64,000 nt of DNA from Buxus sempervirens (lineage: Eukaryota; Streptophyta; Magnoliopsida; Buxales; Buxaceae): the NCBI GenBank assembly GCA_947561395.2, contig OX387186.1, forward strand, positions 6,168,835 to 6,232,834, in the 5' to 3' direction. The position numbers were made by a program, and so were the translations under genes. Of this stretch, positions 12,459 through 25,103 are shown piece after piece. The notes under the pieces were generated by a model. It was not told where the DNA came from. It saw nothing but the letters and a program-made list of their open reading frames with translations, and made no database searches. Every line of letters starts with the position of its first letter. The first letter of the stretch is position 1.

Positions 12459-13134
12459 AGAAGAGGATATAGGCAGATGGATTTTCCTTCACAATGATCT
12501 AAAAACACAGAAAAACATAAAAGAAAAAAAAAATTTATTATATTTCTTCGTCCACCCTTTTTCTTCTTGCGTTCTGGCTAATTTCACCTCACTTGTCTTT
12601 TCCGGTTAATTTGACTTTTTCTTTTTTTGCAGAGCTTCACAATAACAAAGATGATTGGCATTGAGAAGACAGATAGAGAGAGAAAGAAGGGGAGCTTCTT
12701 GATTCTAAGGGCTTTCTCGGAACGCAGCTGTGTCTGTACGTGGCAGGTAGAGAGAGTCACAAATTCACTCGAGCAGATGCCATTAACTGTCAAAACGAGT
12801 GCGTTGATGGACCGGACAAGTTATTACCGATTGCTATGGTTGCTTATCAGGCCGGGTTAATGTTATAATGTGCCCACCGGCCGTGCCTAGCCCATATATC
12901 AATATACCCGATACAGTACGGTTAAGAGTGGGCCGTGGCCCTAGGACCCCGCGTAAAAAAAAAAAAAAAGAGAAAATAATTTAAAGAATGTTACTTTTTT
13001 TTAAAAAAAGGATATTTATGTAGCATATATGTTCTACAAAACATTCTTTACTTTTCTCTTACAGCTTTCATAGATGCGTAAACAATTCTTAAAAATGCAA
13101 CAATACTTACATATTGGTGAACTGTATTGAGTCG
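12459..13134 (-). promoter_or_regulatory. Di19 5'UTR and promoter region
   Basis: Upstream of the Di19 start. It contains AG-rich stretches near 12660-12690 and a short GC-rich segment (about 12850-12955) with GGCCGTG motifs that ends in an A-run at 12956-12969, which may be transposon debris. No TATA box was assigned. Confidence 0.3.
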
Positions 13135-13218
13135 AAGAGTTGCAAAAGTACTACTTGTGTCGATTACTGCTTGACTGTCCAAGCTATAATTGATACATGT
13201 AACACTTTTGCAACTCTT
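13135..13218. repeat. 84-bp foldback hairpin
   Basis: The outer arms AAGAGTTGCAAAAGT (13135-13149) and its exact complement (13204-13218) enclose further imperfect complementarity, TGTCGATTACTGCTTG against the complement of CAAGCTATAATTGATACA, leaving a loop of only a few bases. It looks like a short MITE or a hairpin-RNA source. Confidence 0.65.
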
Positions 13219-13284
13219 GTTTAATCATGAAGAGGCAGAAATGAAGAAATAAAACAAAATGATAACTTTGTAAGAGCCTTGTTC

Positions 13285-13497
13285 AAAGATTTGCCAATGG
13301 TCAAGCTCAGGGATGCGTCCATGTCAGCCATTTGTCTCTACCAGCCATTGGCAAAATCTTTAAACATGATTCTAAGAAGAAAGCAAAATATATATATAAG
13401 TTTTTTAAAGTCTTGTTAAGAGATTTGCCAATAGGCATAGGGATGCCCCCATGTGATCACTTTGCCGAGTCTGTCGCCCATTGGCAGAATCTCTTAA
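13285..13497. repeat. Two tandem diverged foldback units
   Basis: Unit 1 has arms at about 13285-13300 (AAAGATTTGCCAATGG) and 13345-13361 (CCATTGGCAAAATCTTT). Unit 2 has arms at 13416-13435 (TTAAGAGATTTGCCAATAGG) and 13477-13497. The internal sequence GGGATGC also recurs. They look like two diverged copies of one palindromic MITE about 130 bp apart. Confidence 0.7.
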
Positions 13498-14134
13498 AAG
13501 CACTCTAAAAAAGTAAGAAGAGAAGAAGTGTAGTTTGGAGTGAGAAAGGTTATATCTATTTATAAAAAAACCAAAAGTGACTTTTTACCACCTCTATCCT
13601 TAAATATAATTGTTGGAAGGGTAGAAATGGGTCATTTATAGCCAATTATATGTATACCCCATAATATGGCTATTGGGGGTAAAATTGTAAAAAGAAGCAA
13701 AAAACCACTTTTTGGAGTAAAATAACTAGCCGTTTGGTAGGCTGCGCGTGCCAGCACGTGGGCACAGACTGCGATTGGACCACCATGCCGTGTGCCCTAC
13801 CCCAGGCATGGCATAACCCGCCAAGGAGGGCATGGGCAACAGGCCCACGGGCCTCAGTTTGGGCTAAATTTGACATCCCCAACAACAGATACCCGCGAAG
13901 GCCCAATCTGCATTCAAAGCCGGTTCTTAACCCGGACGATACAAAACTGATTTCCTCTCGAGCACGCCTTCCCTCATTTCTTTGTACTCTCCCTAATTTC
14001 TTCTATATTTTCAGCATTTGAGAGGAGAGAGCGAGATTCCAGCAACCAGAAAGCTTTGACCGACGCGCGGAAACCCTACTGTGTTTTTATTCTAGGGCTT
14101 TGTTTGGCCATTTTAGACGTTTTCTCGCTGTTCA
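13498..14134 (+). promoter_or_regulatory. Upstream region of the OB-fold gene
   Basis: It contains a GC-rich patch (13740-13870) like that at 47-240, then a pyrimidine-rich stretch (13960-14020) and a likely 5'UTR before ATG 14135. No specific element was assigned. Confidence 0.3.
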
Positions 14135-16842
14135 ATGGCAACCAAGGTTATGAACACGGCAACGCCGCAGCAGAGCTCTGCGAAGCCAGGGATGAGGAAG
14201 CCCGTGTTCATAAAGGTTGATCAGTTGAAGCCCGGGACGAGCGGTCACACGCTCACGGTGAAGGTCGTGAGCTCGAATACGGTGTTGCAGAAGGGCCGAA
14301 CGGCGTCCCAGAATCTACGCCCGACTCGAATCGCTGAGTGTCTTGTCGGTGACGAGACGGGAACCATTGTTTTTACTGCCCGCAATGACCAAGGTATCAT
14401 AAATTCCTAACTTTTTGGTCGTTTCTTGCAGTTATTCTGTCTTAATGAGGAGCCGTTATTGTTTGAGTATGAGGAATCATTGTTTTCGTTTGGCGACTGC
14501 TATGTGTCATTTTCTGATGGAAGGTCATTATGTATGTTTATATTGTAAAATAGAAACCCCATATTCGGAACTTACGAAACTGTACCCAATGCTTTTATCT
14601 GAAATTAGCCCTGGTTTTGAACTCTAGAATCTTCTTTGATGGTGTTCTAGCGAATAGTTCTAGGGTGTTTCAGAAGACTTACAACAGCCTTTTTTGTAAC
14701 ACATCAAGTAGTAGATTTGTCTGTTTTTATTTTATTATTATTATTATTATTATTACTACTACTACTACTACTTTTCACAGTAAAATTACGCGAAGTGTTT
14801 TTCTTTTTAATTCTAAATTTTACGCACGCTTTTGTGATGATACTCGTTTTCAATCTAAATCTCTATCTACTCTTCCTTGCAAAAAATGTGAGAAATATGG
14901 ATACTGATTGTGTTCAACATTTGAGTCTTAATTTTTGTTGCAACAGCATAGGTACACATCTTTTTCTGCTTTAATGAAAACATGTTCTTTTCTTAGAGAC
15001 TAAATGCCTGTCAAAACACTCTTGAAATTGCCATATGTGCAATTTTGTTGATTTCCTATTACCCAAAAAAAGAAAAAGAAATAAAAAAAAGACTTAACTG
15101 ACTTACTGTGCTCATTGCACAAATAGGAGTCTTTATATGTATACATAGTGCCCTTTATTTGCTTAATTGTATCTTCAGCTAGATTTTTGAGATTTCAATT
15201 TTTATGTTCATCATGCTTCCAATCTGCGGCCTTGTTAATAAATTTTTTTTTTCATATTATTGTTTCCTTAATGCTAGTGGGCTATCTTATTGTTGGGATA
15301 TTTATTAGGAGAAGTTCGCTTGGTATCCCATCACTGGTTCTAATTTTTTGGACATTCTTCTATTAAGTTTTTTGGCTCCTTTTAAGCCACCACTAGAGGT
15401 CTTAATGTTTGAATGAGAATGTTGAAAAGAAAAATATCTTTTGAAACCATCAGTTCAAAGGTTTTTATCCTCCCCCATAAAAAAAAAAAAAAGGAAAAGA
15501 AGGGAAAAAAATTTGTTTAAGAAAGTGTGAACACCCTTTTCTTCTCTTGAACATCTATCCTTGTGAGTGTTGAAGGCAAATTCTTAGGTTTTCACACTTT
15601 GAAAGGGTTTCTTGGCCTTTATTTGGGTGCATGTATATATGTGGTGATGAAAGGGATTACAAATCTAAGTATCACTAACTTGGTGCCTTAAGGAGCAATC
15701 AATCAGGTTCTGCAAATACAGGCATCTCAAACCAAGTGGGACTGAAACTGCCCTTAACAATACCATGACTTTAAGTCTGCAAGATCATCTGCCACACTAT
15801 TTGCTTCCCAAAACATACATCTATATGTGTAACTAAAATTGTCTGAGAAGCTTCTCTTTTACGCAATTAGAAATTAGAAAGATTCAAGAATAATCAAGCT
15901 TATGAGAAATGGGGTGAAGAGATATAGAATTAAGTATCCAATGGTAATTTTCTCTGCTATTATCTCTTTTGGTTAGTAAGTCTTTTTTTTCCTACTTTAA
16001 CTTGTAATTTTTTCCAAATAAGACATTGAAGCATGTAATTTTTAAATTAAATCTTAGTTATTTCCTACTTTAACTTGTATAGTGTGGACATGATACTCAT
16101 TTTAATGGTTCTGCAGTAGAAGCCACTCTTTAGTGAAAATGATAAAAGATTTCCGCCAGTCTACTAAACCTTTCCTATATTGATGCTTCATATTTCAATT
16201 ATTAATGACCTCCAACAACCCACATTTTTCTCCCCTGTTTTATTTTATGTTATTTTATATTTTGTCAAAATTTACACGATAGAATTCAGCTTTGAAACTT
16301 CCTGTTGGTGAGAATACATATTTTACCCCTTCTAATTGTGATGAGGTCTATGTTGGAAATGTTATAGCAGTTGGACTTGCTCTCTTCTCAAAATATTACC
16401 TCATCTTAATCAGTCGAAAAGATGCATGTAATCATATATTAGAAGGCATGTAGTGTGCATAAAATGATGGCTTAACCTAACTGTGCAAAGTAATACTGAT
16501 AGGCCAGCCTAAAAGAGAAATGCAATGCTAACCTGCTCAAGCATACTTCAAAATATTGGTTGAAGAATGCAAAAAAATTTCAGTTATGTAGACCTATTTT
16601 TATATTAATTTATGATAATGGTGGTTATTTTTTTTCCCGTCTTCTGTGCAGTTCATTTGATGCAGCCAGGAACAACTGTGATTCTTCGTAATGCGAAGAT
16701 TGAAATGTTCAAGGGGTCTATGAGACTAGCTGTTGATAAGTGGGGCCGCATAGAAGTTACAGAAGCTTCTGAGTTTGTCGTCAAAGAAGATAACAATCTG
16801 TCTCTAGTTGAGTATGAACTGGTGAATGTCGGGGAAGAGTGA
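14135..16842 (+). CDS. OB-fold nucleic-acid-binding protein (At4g28440-like)
   Basis: Two exons, 14135-14393 and 16652-16842, with a GT-AG intron of 2258 bp in phase 1, giving 149 aa. After a short polar N-terminus the chain reads RKPVFIKVDQLKPGTSGHTL, then a basic loop ending LRPTRIAECLVGDETGTIVF. It continues QPGTTVILRNAKIEMFKGSM and LAVDKWGRIEV. These strands are the single OB fold of the small plant proteins related to SOSS-B/hSSB single-stranded-DNA-binding proteins. Binding of single-stranded nucleic acid is inferred from the fold; no function is established from this sequence. The length agrees with plant homologues (about 150 aa). The acidic tail after the fold is usual. It is divergent from Di19. 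Confidence 0.93.
14731..14772 (+). repeat. (ATT)n-(ACT)n compound microsatellite
   Basis: A run of ATT repeats turning into ACT repeats inside the single intron of the OB-fold gene. Confidence 0.9.
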
Positions 16843-18240
16843 TCATGTTTCCTTGCAGGTACATATCCTGAGATTTAACGAAGCTTTTGAAGTTCTACAG
16901 ATCTGATGGTTTGCCTTATTTTGTGCTGTGATCATAAGCTTACTGAGGTTACATTTTATATAAGAACCATTTGAAGTCGGTTCACAATTCTCACCAAAGT
17001 CTATGATGTTTTTTTTTGCCAATTTAATTCTGAACATTGTAACTAGGATTAGTGGGATATCAGTTTCGGTAGCTGGTTTGGATGTGGAGAAGGGTGTGAG
17101 CTTGTTATTACCACCTTTTGAGCATACAATGCTGAACTTTGGAAAAGTGAACAAACTAATGTTAAAAATAAGTTATTTTCCACTATTAATTCTTTATTTC
17201 TGACCTATGATTGAAGTTATTAGATTCTCACTACTGAAGAAAATGTTTACGATTAGATTTTATACAGAAGTTGCATCCACATGTGTGCTATGGTCGTTTG
17301 TTGCTTATCTTGTTTCCTTTTTTGTCTGAAGAAACACCTTGTGGCTGAATCTTGGAAATCACCATTGATATGGCCTTAAGGTTTTACAGATGTTTAAGTA
17401 TATGTTTCTTGTGACCTTCATGAAAGTCCGGCTGGTGTTTGGTATGTAGGCCTTAGAAATTTCATTTCTTATTTAGTACCGGCTCACTTTATTATGTATT
17501 GTATTGTAAGTGAATTACCTATATGATTACATACTCTCATTGCTTTGCATTTGGTGGATAAAAATTTGGTCCATAACAAGCTATGCTGGTTTTTCACGTT
17601 GAGTTGGGTGGCAATTGGCCACCTGTCTTCTCTGTGGCACCTGTTATAATTGATCCGGTGCGTGCTTGATTGAGTAGCCTTTTGTGATCCTTGGTTTCCT
17701 GGTTAAGCGCGGTCCAAAAACTGTGAGCAACCCAAAAGGAGTGAATTCTTTCTCCAAATGGATTGGAATTTCAATGAGCATTGGGTTAGTATGTGCGGTT
17801 TGAAAACATAGATTAGATGTTTTCCTGTCTTATGGTTCTTTGCATCTGATGATATTCGACAGAGTGCAAGATGAGAAGACTGCTAGAAGGAATATTTTCT
17901 GGATAATTTTGGTCGAGTAAGAACTCGTACTCTTGATACAAGAATTTGACGGTAGGTCTAAACAGAGCACTGCTAACCAGCTTTATAATTCCAGTTCAAC
18001 CAGCAATTATTTCATAACCAAATATGCCTGTAAACCTTTGGGCAAAACATTGCAGAGATTTGAGCCGGGAAACTTTCTGCTTTTTTCCATCGCCAGGACA
18101 TGCTTGCCTTCTGTCATGCACTTGATGAATACTGAACCCAGCATTTCTGAAATTTTGACAGCTTTGATTCTGTCGAAATCTTTTGGCAGCCGGAATTAAG
18201 ATAGAAATTCATACCGAGAGGCTTCCCAGAACTGACCATC
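16843..18240 (+). other. 3' flank of the OB-fold gene; no further gene seen
   Basis: T-rich sequence with 3'UTR character just after the stop at 16842. Short open frames at 17003-17203 and 17933-18199 show no conserved content. I see no repeats or RNA genes. Confidence 0.35.
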
Positions 18241-19376
18241 AGGTTCAGCGTGGCAGATCAAAATAAAGTTGAAAACGTAAAAGCCACAACCTTCACTGTC
18301 TTGCACATTTATAAGTTCATTTACGCGCCCCCTATGGCTCTACTCTCTTTAATTGGTTGACAGCATATTTATCACCTGTCAAACATCAACCTCTTTCAGC
18401 GTAGTAAAGTATAGAATGGCTTTAACGAATATATATAAATGGAATGATTACTTCAAGCGTTTGTTGGTGATACTAATTCCACATGAGCACTTTACAAAAG
18501 CTAGGTGACCATATATAAAGCTTATTAATCAGAGAATTAATTCAACAAGTTCCTAATACTGCAAAGTTTGATGAAAATATACATGGAATAATTATCCATC
18601 AGTGAATAGAACAAACATATAAAATCAATTTCATGTTTACAAAACAGATTTATTGTACATAAACAGGAACAGCTTGCGTAATAAAAAATAAAAGTAAAAA
18701 TGTTTCACACTATAGAGACTGTAGTACGCGGAAACATAAAAATGAAAGAGAAGACCATGACTGGTTACACGGGCATAACATAATCATGAACGTCAACAAA
18801 GTAAAACGAAGGGAGGCTAAAAGTTCCCTTCGGGATCATACACAATAAACACACTTAAAAATGTTTCCAAAAAACAATATACATATAAAAATCATAAATG
18901 TGCTTAACTAACCATTATCTCCTTGATCAGTTTACTTTTTTCAACAATTTCCTTAAAACCGTGTCAGTCCTTAGGCAATTAAACCAACACACATTTAATA
19001 TTATGCTAAAAAAAAAAAGCAAATTTGGGAAATGTCATTCAAGCCAAGAAAGTAAAGGAAAGATGCTCATAGTTTGAGCAATATATTTGAAAGCCAAAGA
19101 TGATAACTAAATAGCATTGTGGTACAGCTGTCATCCAACTCCAAAGGGAAAAGATTAGATAACCATGTGAAAATATTGAATATATACATCTTCAGATCAG
19201 CACCCTATAAATTAAAAAAAAAGGCAAAATAATATTCAATTATCTATCATCTAGTGGAGAAAAAAAATTCAAATATAGAGAAGTCATGAAAACAAGAAGG
19301 GAAAATGAGGACTCAAGTTGAAATCAATACCTGGTTACTCAAATCAAATTAATATAACACTACTAAATATTTTTAA
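18241..19376. other. AT-rich non-coding stretch
   Basis: No gene, transposon end or RNA is recognisable. It could hold 3' parts of a minus-strand transcript starting near 21.8 kb, but nothing in it supports an exon. Confidence 0.35.
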
Positions 19377-19680
19377 GAAGTCCCATTTCATCCCATCATA
19401 AGTTTCTTGGAGAGGAGTGACAAGAGTAAGCAATTCGGCTCCATCAACTCTTCAATAAAAGAGGCATGAGGCAAAAATCAAGCATAAAAACATGTTTCTA
19501 GTAACATATCAAAATGAGAAAGCCTTTTTACATCAAAATCCCACTTCATTCCCGATCATAAACTGAGGGAGTGGAAGAGTAACCAGTTCAACTATCTATT
19601 CTCAAAGAAAATGGGCAGTAGGTAAGAATCAAGCACTATAAAACGGTTTCTACTAATATGTTAAAATAAGCAGCTCAATG
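19377..19680. repeat. Diverged tandem duplication, period about 158 bp
   Basis: Copy 1 starts near 19377 (AAGTCCCATTTCATCCCATC) and copy 2 near 19536 (AAATCCCACTTCATTCCCGA). Matching segments such as AATCAAGCA and GTTTCTA recur in register. Substitutions and small indels show it is old. Confidence 0.65.
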
Positions 19681-20526
19681 TCACCTTCACCCTCTTGTTG
19701 TCAAAGCCACAAAATCATCACCAAACAACTTTCTCAATGAGGAGAAAAAAAGTTGCTTCTGTATTTGGAAGAATGCACCAATAACACCAATGCCTGTTAT
19801 AACTCTCAGCCAATACATTCCATCAATATAAAACCAATTAGTAACCCTAATGAATGAATTTTTTCTTTTAAAATAAATGAAAGAATTATTGTATATCATC
19901 AAGGGAGTTTGGTCACTGCATAAAAGCTTTTACATGTGGGAGAAGGAAGAGATAAGAATTAAAGAAAAGTAGAGAAATAATCAGGAAGACTTGTGATACA
20001 AATGAGAAAAAAAAAATATGAGAAGGCAACTAGAACACTTATTGAATATCATGTAAGGGGGTTTGATTTAGAAAAGATGAATATAGTACCTACGAGAAAA
20101 GGCAAGAATCCATAGTAGTTGGGACTCTGCCTGTCCAAAAAAAGGTACATTTTATCTCGCATCTCCTTGTATCATCAATCATCATTGCTACAATTGAAGC
20201 AGGATGGTCATAAGAAATGCTTTTGTTGGGCAAAAATATATATACATATATAGATGAAGAATAATAGAAACAACTAATACACAAGAATTAGGTAAGATGA
20301 GAAAATAGAAATTGAAGTTAGGTTGGATTTGTTTGGCATTACTTCCTAGAGGGAAAATCAATTCCATTAACCATTATTTCCATCTTATGTTTTTGATAGA
20401 AATGAAACCTGCAATAACAATAATGGTTAAGCATTTAACAGTCGTCATTGTCTTAATCTTCTCCCTTCAAATTTTAACTGGGATCAGATTTCAAAAACTG
20501 ATTCTATAATGTCCTTAAGAGTTCTT

Positions 20527-20852
20527 GCAGCCATTGCCTAAGTGATATGGGGAGAAAGAAATAGGAGGATCTTCAAGGATACGGAAAGGAATGGGACAAC
20601 CATGGAGCAAGCTGTTTTGAGATTATTGCATTGCTGGCTGGCAAGCCAGCCGTTGTTAGCTAATATCCCCATTGAGGATTTTCTGTTGTGTAACAGGTTC
20701 TCCGAGTTGGAAGTGAGGTAGTTAAGTTGTTTTGGTGATTTCCATTTTGATGGGCTAGTAGTTAGCTCATCCTACCCAGTACGCAGTTTGTGTACTATGT
20801 ACTGTTTCCTAATTATTGTATATATAATACTTCTTGATTACTGTAAAAAAAA
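20527..20852 (+). mobile_element. Severely 5'-truncated LINE 3' end
   Basis: A plus-strand frame reads VIWGERNRRIFKDTERNG and ends FSELEVR-stop near 20720, the end of a plant LINE ORF2. It is followed by a 3'UTR and an A-run at 20845-20853. One in-frame stop lies just upstream of VIWGE. GAGTTCT appears both at the 5' edge (about 20520) and just after the A-run, possibly a decayed target duplication. Confidence 0.75.
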
Positions 20853-20976
20853 ATCTTATTGAGTTCTGAAAACCAGATAAAAGTGAAAGAAATTGGACAG
20901 ATTGAACTTTTTATGAGAGGAATAAAATCAAATATTAATCCTTTAAACAGTTTCTGCTTTCTAGAATATGAAATTG

Positions 20977-21270
20977 CAAACTTTGTCTGAATAGACATCA
21001 GGATCTCAAAGAAATTCACATAACAAGCTCAACTATTTTTTTTCTGAATGGAAGGATTGCATCAATGCTTGGATCATACAAATCAAAAGCATCTCCATTC
21101 TATTATAATCCATGACGCAGATGTACATAGCAAAATTTGTCTGAATAGACATCAGGATCTCAAAGAAATTCACAAATCAAGCACCACTATTTCTTAATGG
21201 AAGATTTTGCATCAAAGCTTGCACATACAAACCAAAAGCATCTTATTATAATCCATCAACTATTAACGAC
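20977..21270. repeat. Tandem duplication, period 154 bp
   Basis: The two copies start at 20977 and 21131. The block TTTGTCTGAATAGACATCAG and the sequence after it through AAGAAATTCACA is identical, and later parts have diverged (AAAAGCATCT, TTATAATCCAT). Confidence 0.8.
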
Positions 21271-21672
21271 CAAAGACAAAAGTGCATAGAAAAATTAATT
21301 TCCCAAGTGCAAGTTCCACTTTGCAAAACCACGAAGTAATGGTACTTCCTCATTCCCTACAACAAAGCTGTACAAGTATGGAAAACATACCTCATCATTA
21401 AACAAAGGCGAGACATGTAAATCGTAACTCATCTAAAGATCAAACTCACAGAAAAATCCTCCAAAAAAAAAAAAAAAAAAAAAGAAAAGGAAAGGAAAAC
21501 AACGCTTTACTTTCGAAGAATAAAAGACTATCACAACCAAGAACAGCAAACAAGAGAGATCACCTCCATTAAGCGAAACCGATGATATGGTATCACAGAT
21601 TCACAGCCATCGTAAAGGTGCAGGGACAGGGAGTGCCTAACAGGATCATTACTTCCACTTCCGCGGAAGAAG

Positions 21673-21771
21673 CTATCTGTACGAGAGATCTTTGTACAGT
21701 GAGAGAAGGACTTCCGGTGGGAGATCTGCCTTTCCTCTACGGACTACTGTGGACCTGAGGAGCTGCGCCAT
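21673..21771 (-). CDS. Doubtful small ORF, 32 aa, unknown
   Basis: ATG 21771 opens MAQLLRSTVVRRGKADLPPE and the frame stops at 21673, giving 32 aa. An AT-rich TATA-like box on this strand lies at 21841-21851, about 70 bp upstream of the ATG, and a possible donor (GAG|GTGATC) occurs near 21567. I do not recognise the peptide. It could be a short first exon, an upstream ORF, or chance. The DNA around the stop resembles 30440-30540 within the downstream region of the NFD6-like gene, so this may be a duplicated gene end rather than a gene. Confidence 0.25.
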   Translation of the reverse strand: MAQLLRSTVVRRGKADLPPEVLLSLYKDLSYR

Positions 21772-22010
21772 GGTTTGGAGATTAAGCCTGTTGAGGTGAG
21801 GCGGCCACATTTGGAAGATGAGCAGCTGTTCCGTTTCTCGATATATAAATAGGGTGCGTGGCTGCGCACCTAGCGTTTGGGTTTTTAGGGTCACGGACGG
21901 GACTTGACTAGTCGTCTCGTTTTATTGACGAAGGCGACTTTTGAGTATAAGCGTCTCACAGTGTTTTTTCACGTAGCCCCACTTAATAACCCTAAATGTC
22001 ACTTTTTAAT

Positions 22011-22640
22011 CGGATGGGGGACTGTACAGCCCCTATCTACAGGTTTATTTGCAGCGCCCACAAGATCTTGCCACGTGTACAGTTTAATCCACATGACATT
22101 CACGTGATACAAATTGAAGTTACCTTCACAACGTTAACGGCAGCGTTAGATTGCTGCCTACCGTCTTCAAACTCGTGTAAACAATTTTGAATTTGAAATT
22201 TGAATTTGGGTTTTGAATTTCAAACAAGAAAATTTTCATTTGAAGTTCCATTCTAACAGAAGAAGCTCCACTCACGAAGGAAGGTCGATTCAGCCCCCTG
22301 CACTTCAACCCAACGTGCTTGTACATTCGCAAGGATTCTTTCTCCTCCCCTGCAGGAGTTATCTCTCTCTCTCTACCCCTCTGCTCCTGCAGCTGTACCA
22401 AAGCCGGTTCAGCTTCAGAATGCGATCAACATTCCGAAGTCGTCGCTTGTGAAGCAAGAGTAGTCTCATCGGTGTGTATTTACAATGGCTTTGCCGGAGT
22501 TGGAAACCGGTAAGGATAACTTTGACGTGGATTCCAATGGGCAGCTTGCTGGTTTTCTTGAGCGATGTTACTATTTCAAGGCGAAGTTCAAGCTCAAATG
22601 GGACATGTACATGTTTAGGTAAACTCTTTCCTTTCTTTCA
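22011..22640 (+). repeat. Left TIR of the Mutator-like element
   Basis: It begins CGGATGGGGGACTGTACAGC and ends inside the intron of the enclosed gene, 22 bp after the exon 1 donor. It therefore holds the likely promoter, 5'UTR and exon 1. Confidence 0.9.
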
Positions 22641-23397
22641 TAGTTTTTCTCTGTTATTTTTTCTTATTTTGAGACTCTGCAAGTGCTTTAATGGCAATGT
22701 TCTTGGGCGAATCATGTTTCTGTTAGTTCTTGTTAAATCTCATAGGATTAAGGTTATCTGTTTTAGCTTATTGTTGTGTTGTAACATTCTTGGTTAGTTC
22801 CTTACTGTTTCATGTACTGGCTTTAGTAACACTTGGACAAGTGATCAGTTCTCCAAAAAACTGATGTGTGAAATCGATCCCTCACCAGGTCTTTAAGTAT
22901 AGTGCCTTTTTTACCCTTTTTTTTCTTCTGATAACCTAAGTCTAGTGTATATAACTAGATGACCTAATCTCTATGTTAAGTATAGGTGATTTCTAAACTC
23001 AGTTTAGGTATTCTACACACGGAGTACACCAACCGATTTCATTAAATGTATTAGTTACTCTCATGACTTGTTCATAACAGAAAAAATAATCAGCTCCTAA
23101 ATTTTCATGAAAAATCACGTTTGCGTATTTATTTCCTCTTATATGATGACAATTCTACATTATTTCATTTTTTTTTCAGTGGCATATACTCTGTTTCATC
23201 TATATGTTGAAGTAATTTGTACACGGTTTAAATATTGAATAAATGTTTTTTTTTACTAATCTACTTGCAATTTTGAAAATAAGATTTTGTAATGCAGTTA
23301 TTACATGTATACTGCTCACCCAAAGCAGTATGAAGCCAGCATGACCGAGGTTGACAAGTTGTGGATGGAGAAGTTGAAAAATCAGGCTGGAAACTGA
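22485..23397 (+). CDS. 77-aa protein of unknown function carried in the Mutator-like element
   Basis: Two exons, 22485-22618 and 23298-23397, with a GT-AG intron of 679 bp in phase 2, giving 77 aa. The chain starts MALPELETGKDNFDVDSNGQ. It continues through an aromatic and basic middle (CYYFKAKFKLKWDMYMF) and ends MTEVDKLWMEKLKNQAGN. It has no signal peptide, membrane segment or motif I recognise. The splice sites are good and the codons are intact, so it could be a working gene captured whole or an expressed transposon gene. The 5' half of the gene lies in the left TIR and the 3' half in unique element sequence. A copy of exon 1 on the opposite strand lies at 25650-25517 and an older damaged copy at 25259-25104. 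Small open frames upstream (for example from 22420, MRSTFRSRRL) may be upstream ORFs. Confidence 0.6.
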
Positions 23398-25103
23398 AAT
23401 GCAACATAGCCATGATTGAAAGCTGCTTGAAATGGAAACTGTGCAACTGATTTTTCTTGTATTTAATGGGACATACATATGCTGACTACAGTAGCGCACA
23501 ATTGTCAGGCTTTTGGAATGGCTTGCACGTCTGTACAGAAAGTTTTGTATTAGAATTTATTTTCTCAGGACATTTACTTGGTCTTGTACACTTTTGTGCT
23601 ATCCTTTTTAGATCAGAAATACCATGTTGCTATTAAAGGATTGAATTTTATTCTGAAATTTTGACTTGGCTCTTACACACTATATTCTATGAGTGCCAAC
23701 ATATTTGTTTGCAAGCATATGTTATGCATATGTGATGCAACCTAGAAATTCAATAAATTTTTTGCTTAGAATGATATTGATCCTTTGAAATCTTTTTACT
23801 CTGTATGATTATTTGACTCTTACACTAGATGTCTCGATCTATCGATATATATGGCGTTAAAATATAGCAATGTATATTACTGGGATTTGCCATGAACTCC
23901 ATTTTTCTGGTTATTAAGACAAACTGGATGGAATTGTTCATGGTTGAATATTAATACAGCCCATGGGATGTTGGCAAGCGCATTACATTTTTTCATGGAT
24001 ATCAAGCAAATGCCCTAGTGTATGAGAATCCTGTTACCATGATGTGCAATTCTGAAATTTTCTTGCACAAAACGGGGCTGAATAAATTCCAAATTCGGTC
24101 ATTGTATGAGATTGGTTCAAAGTTACAATGGTCAAACTTTTTCAAAACTGCTAATGGATCTCAATACCTTAGTTTCGGCAGCCACTAAATTCATTTTAAG
24201 TGGCTAGAAGTCTAGGTTGTTCTAAAGTAAGGTTTCAAGAATAGAAAATTAAGCAAGAAAACAAAAGACAGAACAGTTTTGGGATCACATGGGGAATTTT
24301 GCTATCCAATGGCCTGATTACCATTTGATTAGTAAATCCTCCATTGAAACCCATTTGTTCAGTCACTTGTACCATTAAGAGTTGCAATGCTTCACCATAA
24401 CAAAATAGCAACTCTATCAAGTCCTATCTGATAGAACAAAATTAATGATTTTTAGGGTCTTTAGACCTTGTGAGCAAATAATATTGTGCAAGCTGCATTA
24501 ACCACCTCAACCCATGTTATTGTCTTTATTAACCCAGTGAGCATGATTCAAGAACCTAATAGTAACAACCCCTTTACATCAAGATAATCGTTGCTTTTTA
24601 GATTCTCTGAAAAGAAAAAAAAGAAAAAATACTTCTTGGTGATTCGAATCTCTAGATGGAAGATAGCTTTTGTCTCTCTTCACATCTCTGTACACTAGCT
24701 TCTCAATCCCCCACTTCCTGAATTTACAATGAAGATTAGTCGATGGATGACTTCAGTTTCAGATTTGAGGAACATGCTACAATTGGAAAATGTATGATAT
24801 TATTAGTATAAAATATCGGGCATAAACACAATGGACAACGACCAAGAACAGCTCAAAAAAATAAATAAATAATCCCTTGACTTCAGATTTATTGGTAATA
24901 TAATATAGGATATTACACACCCAACGGAACCAAATCTAACATTTTTACAAATTCTTGCGTAATAAAGAAGAATCTAATCTAAACTAAAATCCGACAGCTG
25001 TGCGAATACATCAAAGTTAAACATATCCCAATTGGAGCAAAGCTCATCTCAGAGAGGTCTATCCATGGAAGACCTCATGGCTTTATCTCAGAGTGGTCTA
25101 TCC
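23398..25103. other. Interior of the Mutator-like element, no gene recognised
   Basis: 3' flank of the 77-aa gene, then AT-rich sequence without a recognisable protein. A 38-bp near-repeat (GGTCTATCCATGGAA twice) lies at about 25045-25110. Any minus-strand transcript from the right TIR would cross this interval towards exon 2. Confidence 0.4.

Noticed and set aside
17003..18199. Small plus-strand ORFs after the OB-fold gene
   Set aside because: No conserved motifs, no splice context, T-rich composition; best read as 3' flank.
22126..22401. 91-aa minus-strand ORF repeated at 25734-26009
   Set aside because: It is identical only because it lies inside the TIRs; it is antisense to the 5'UTR and has no family features.
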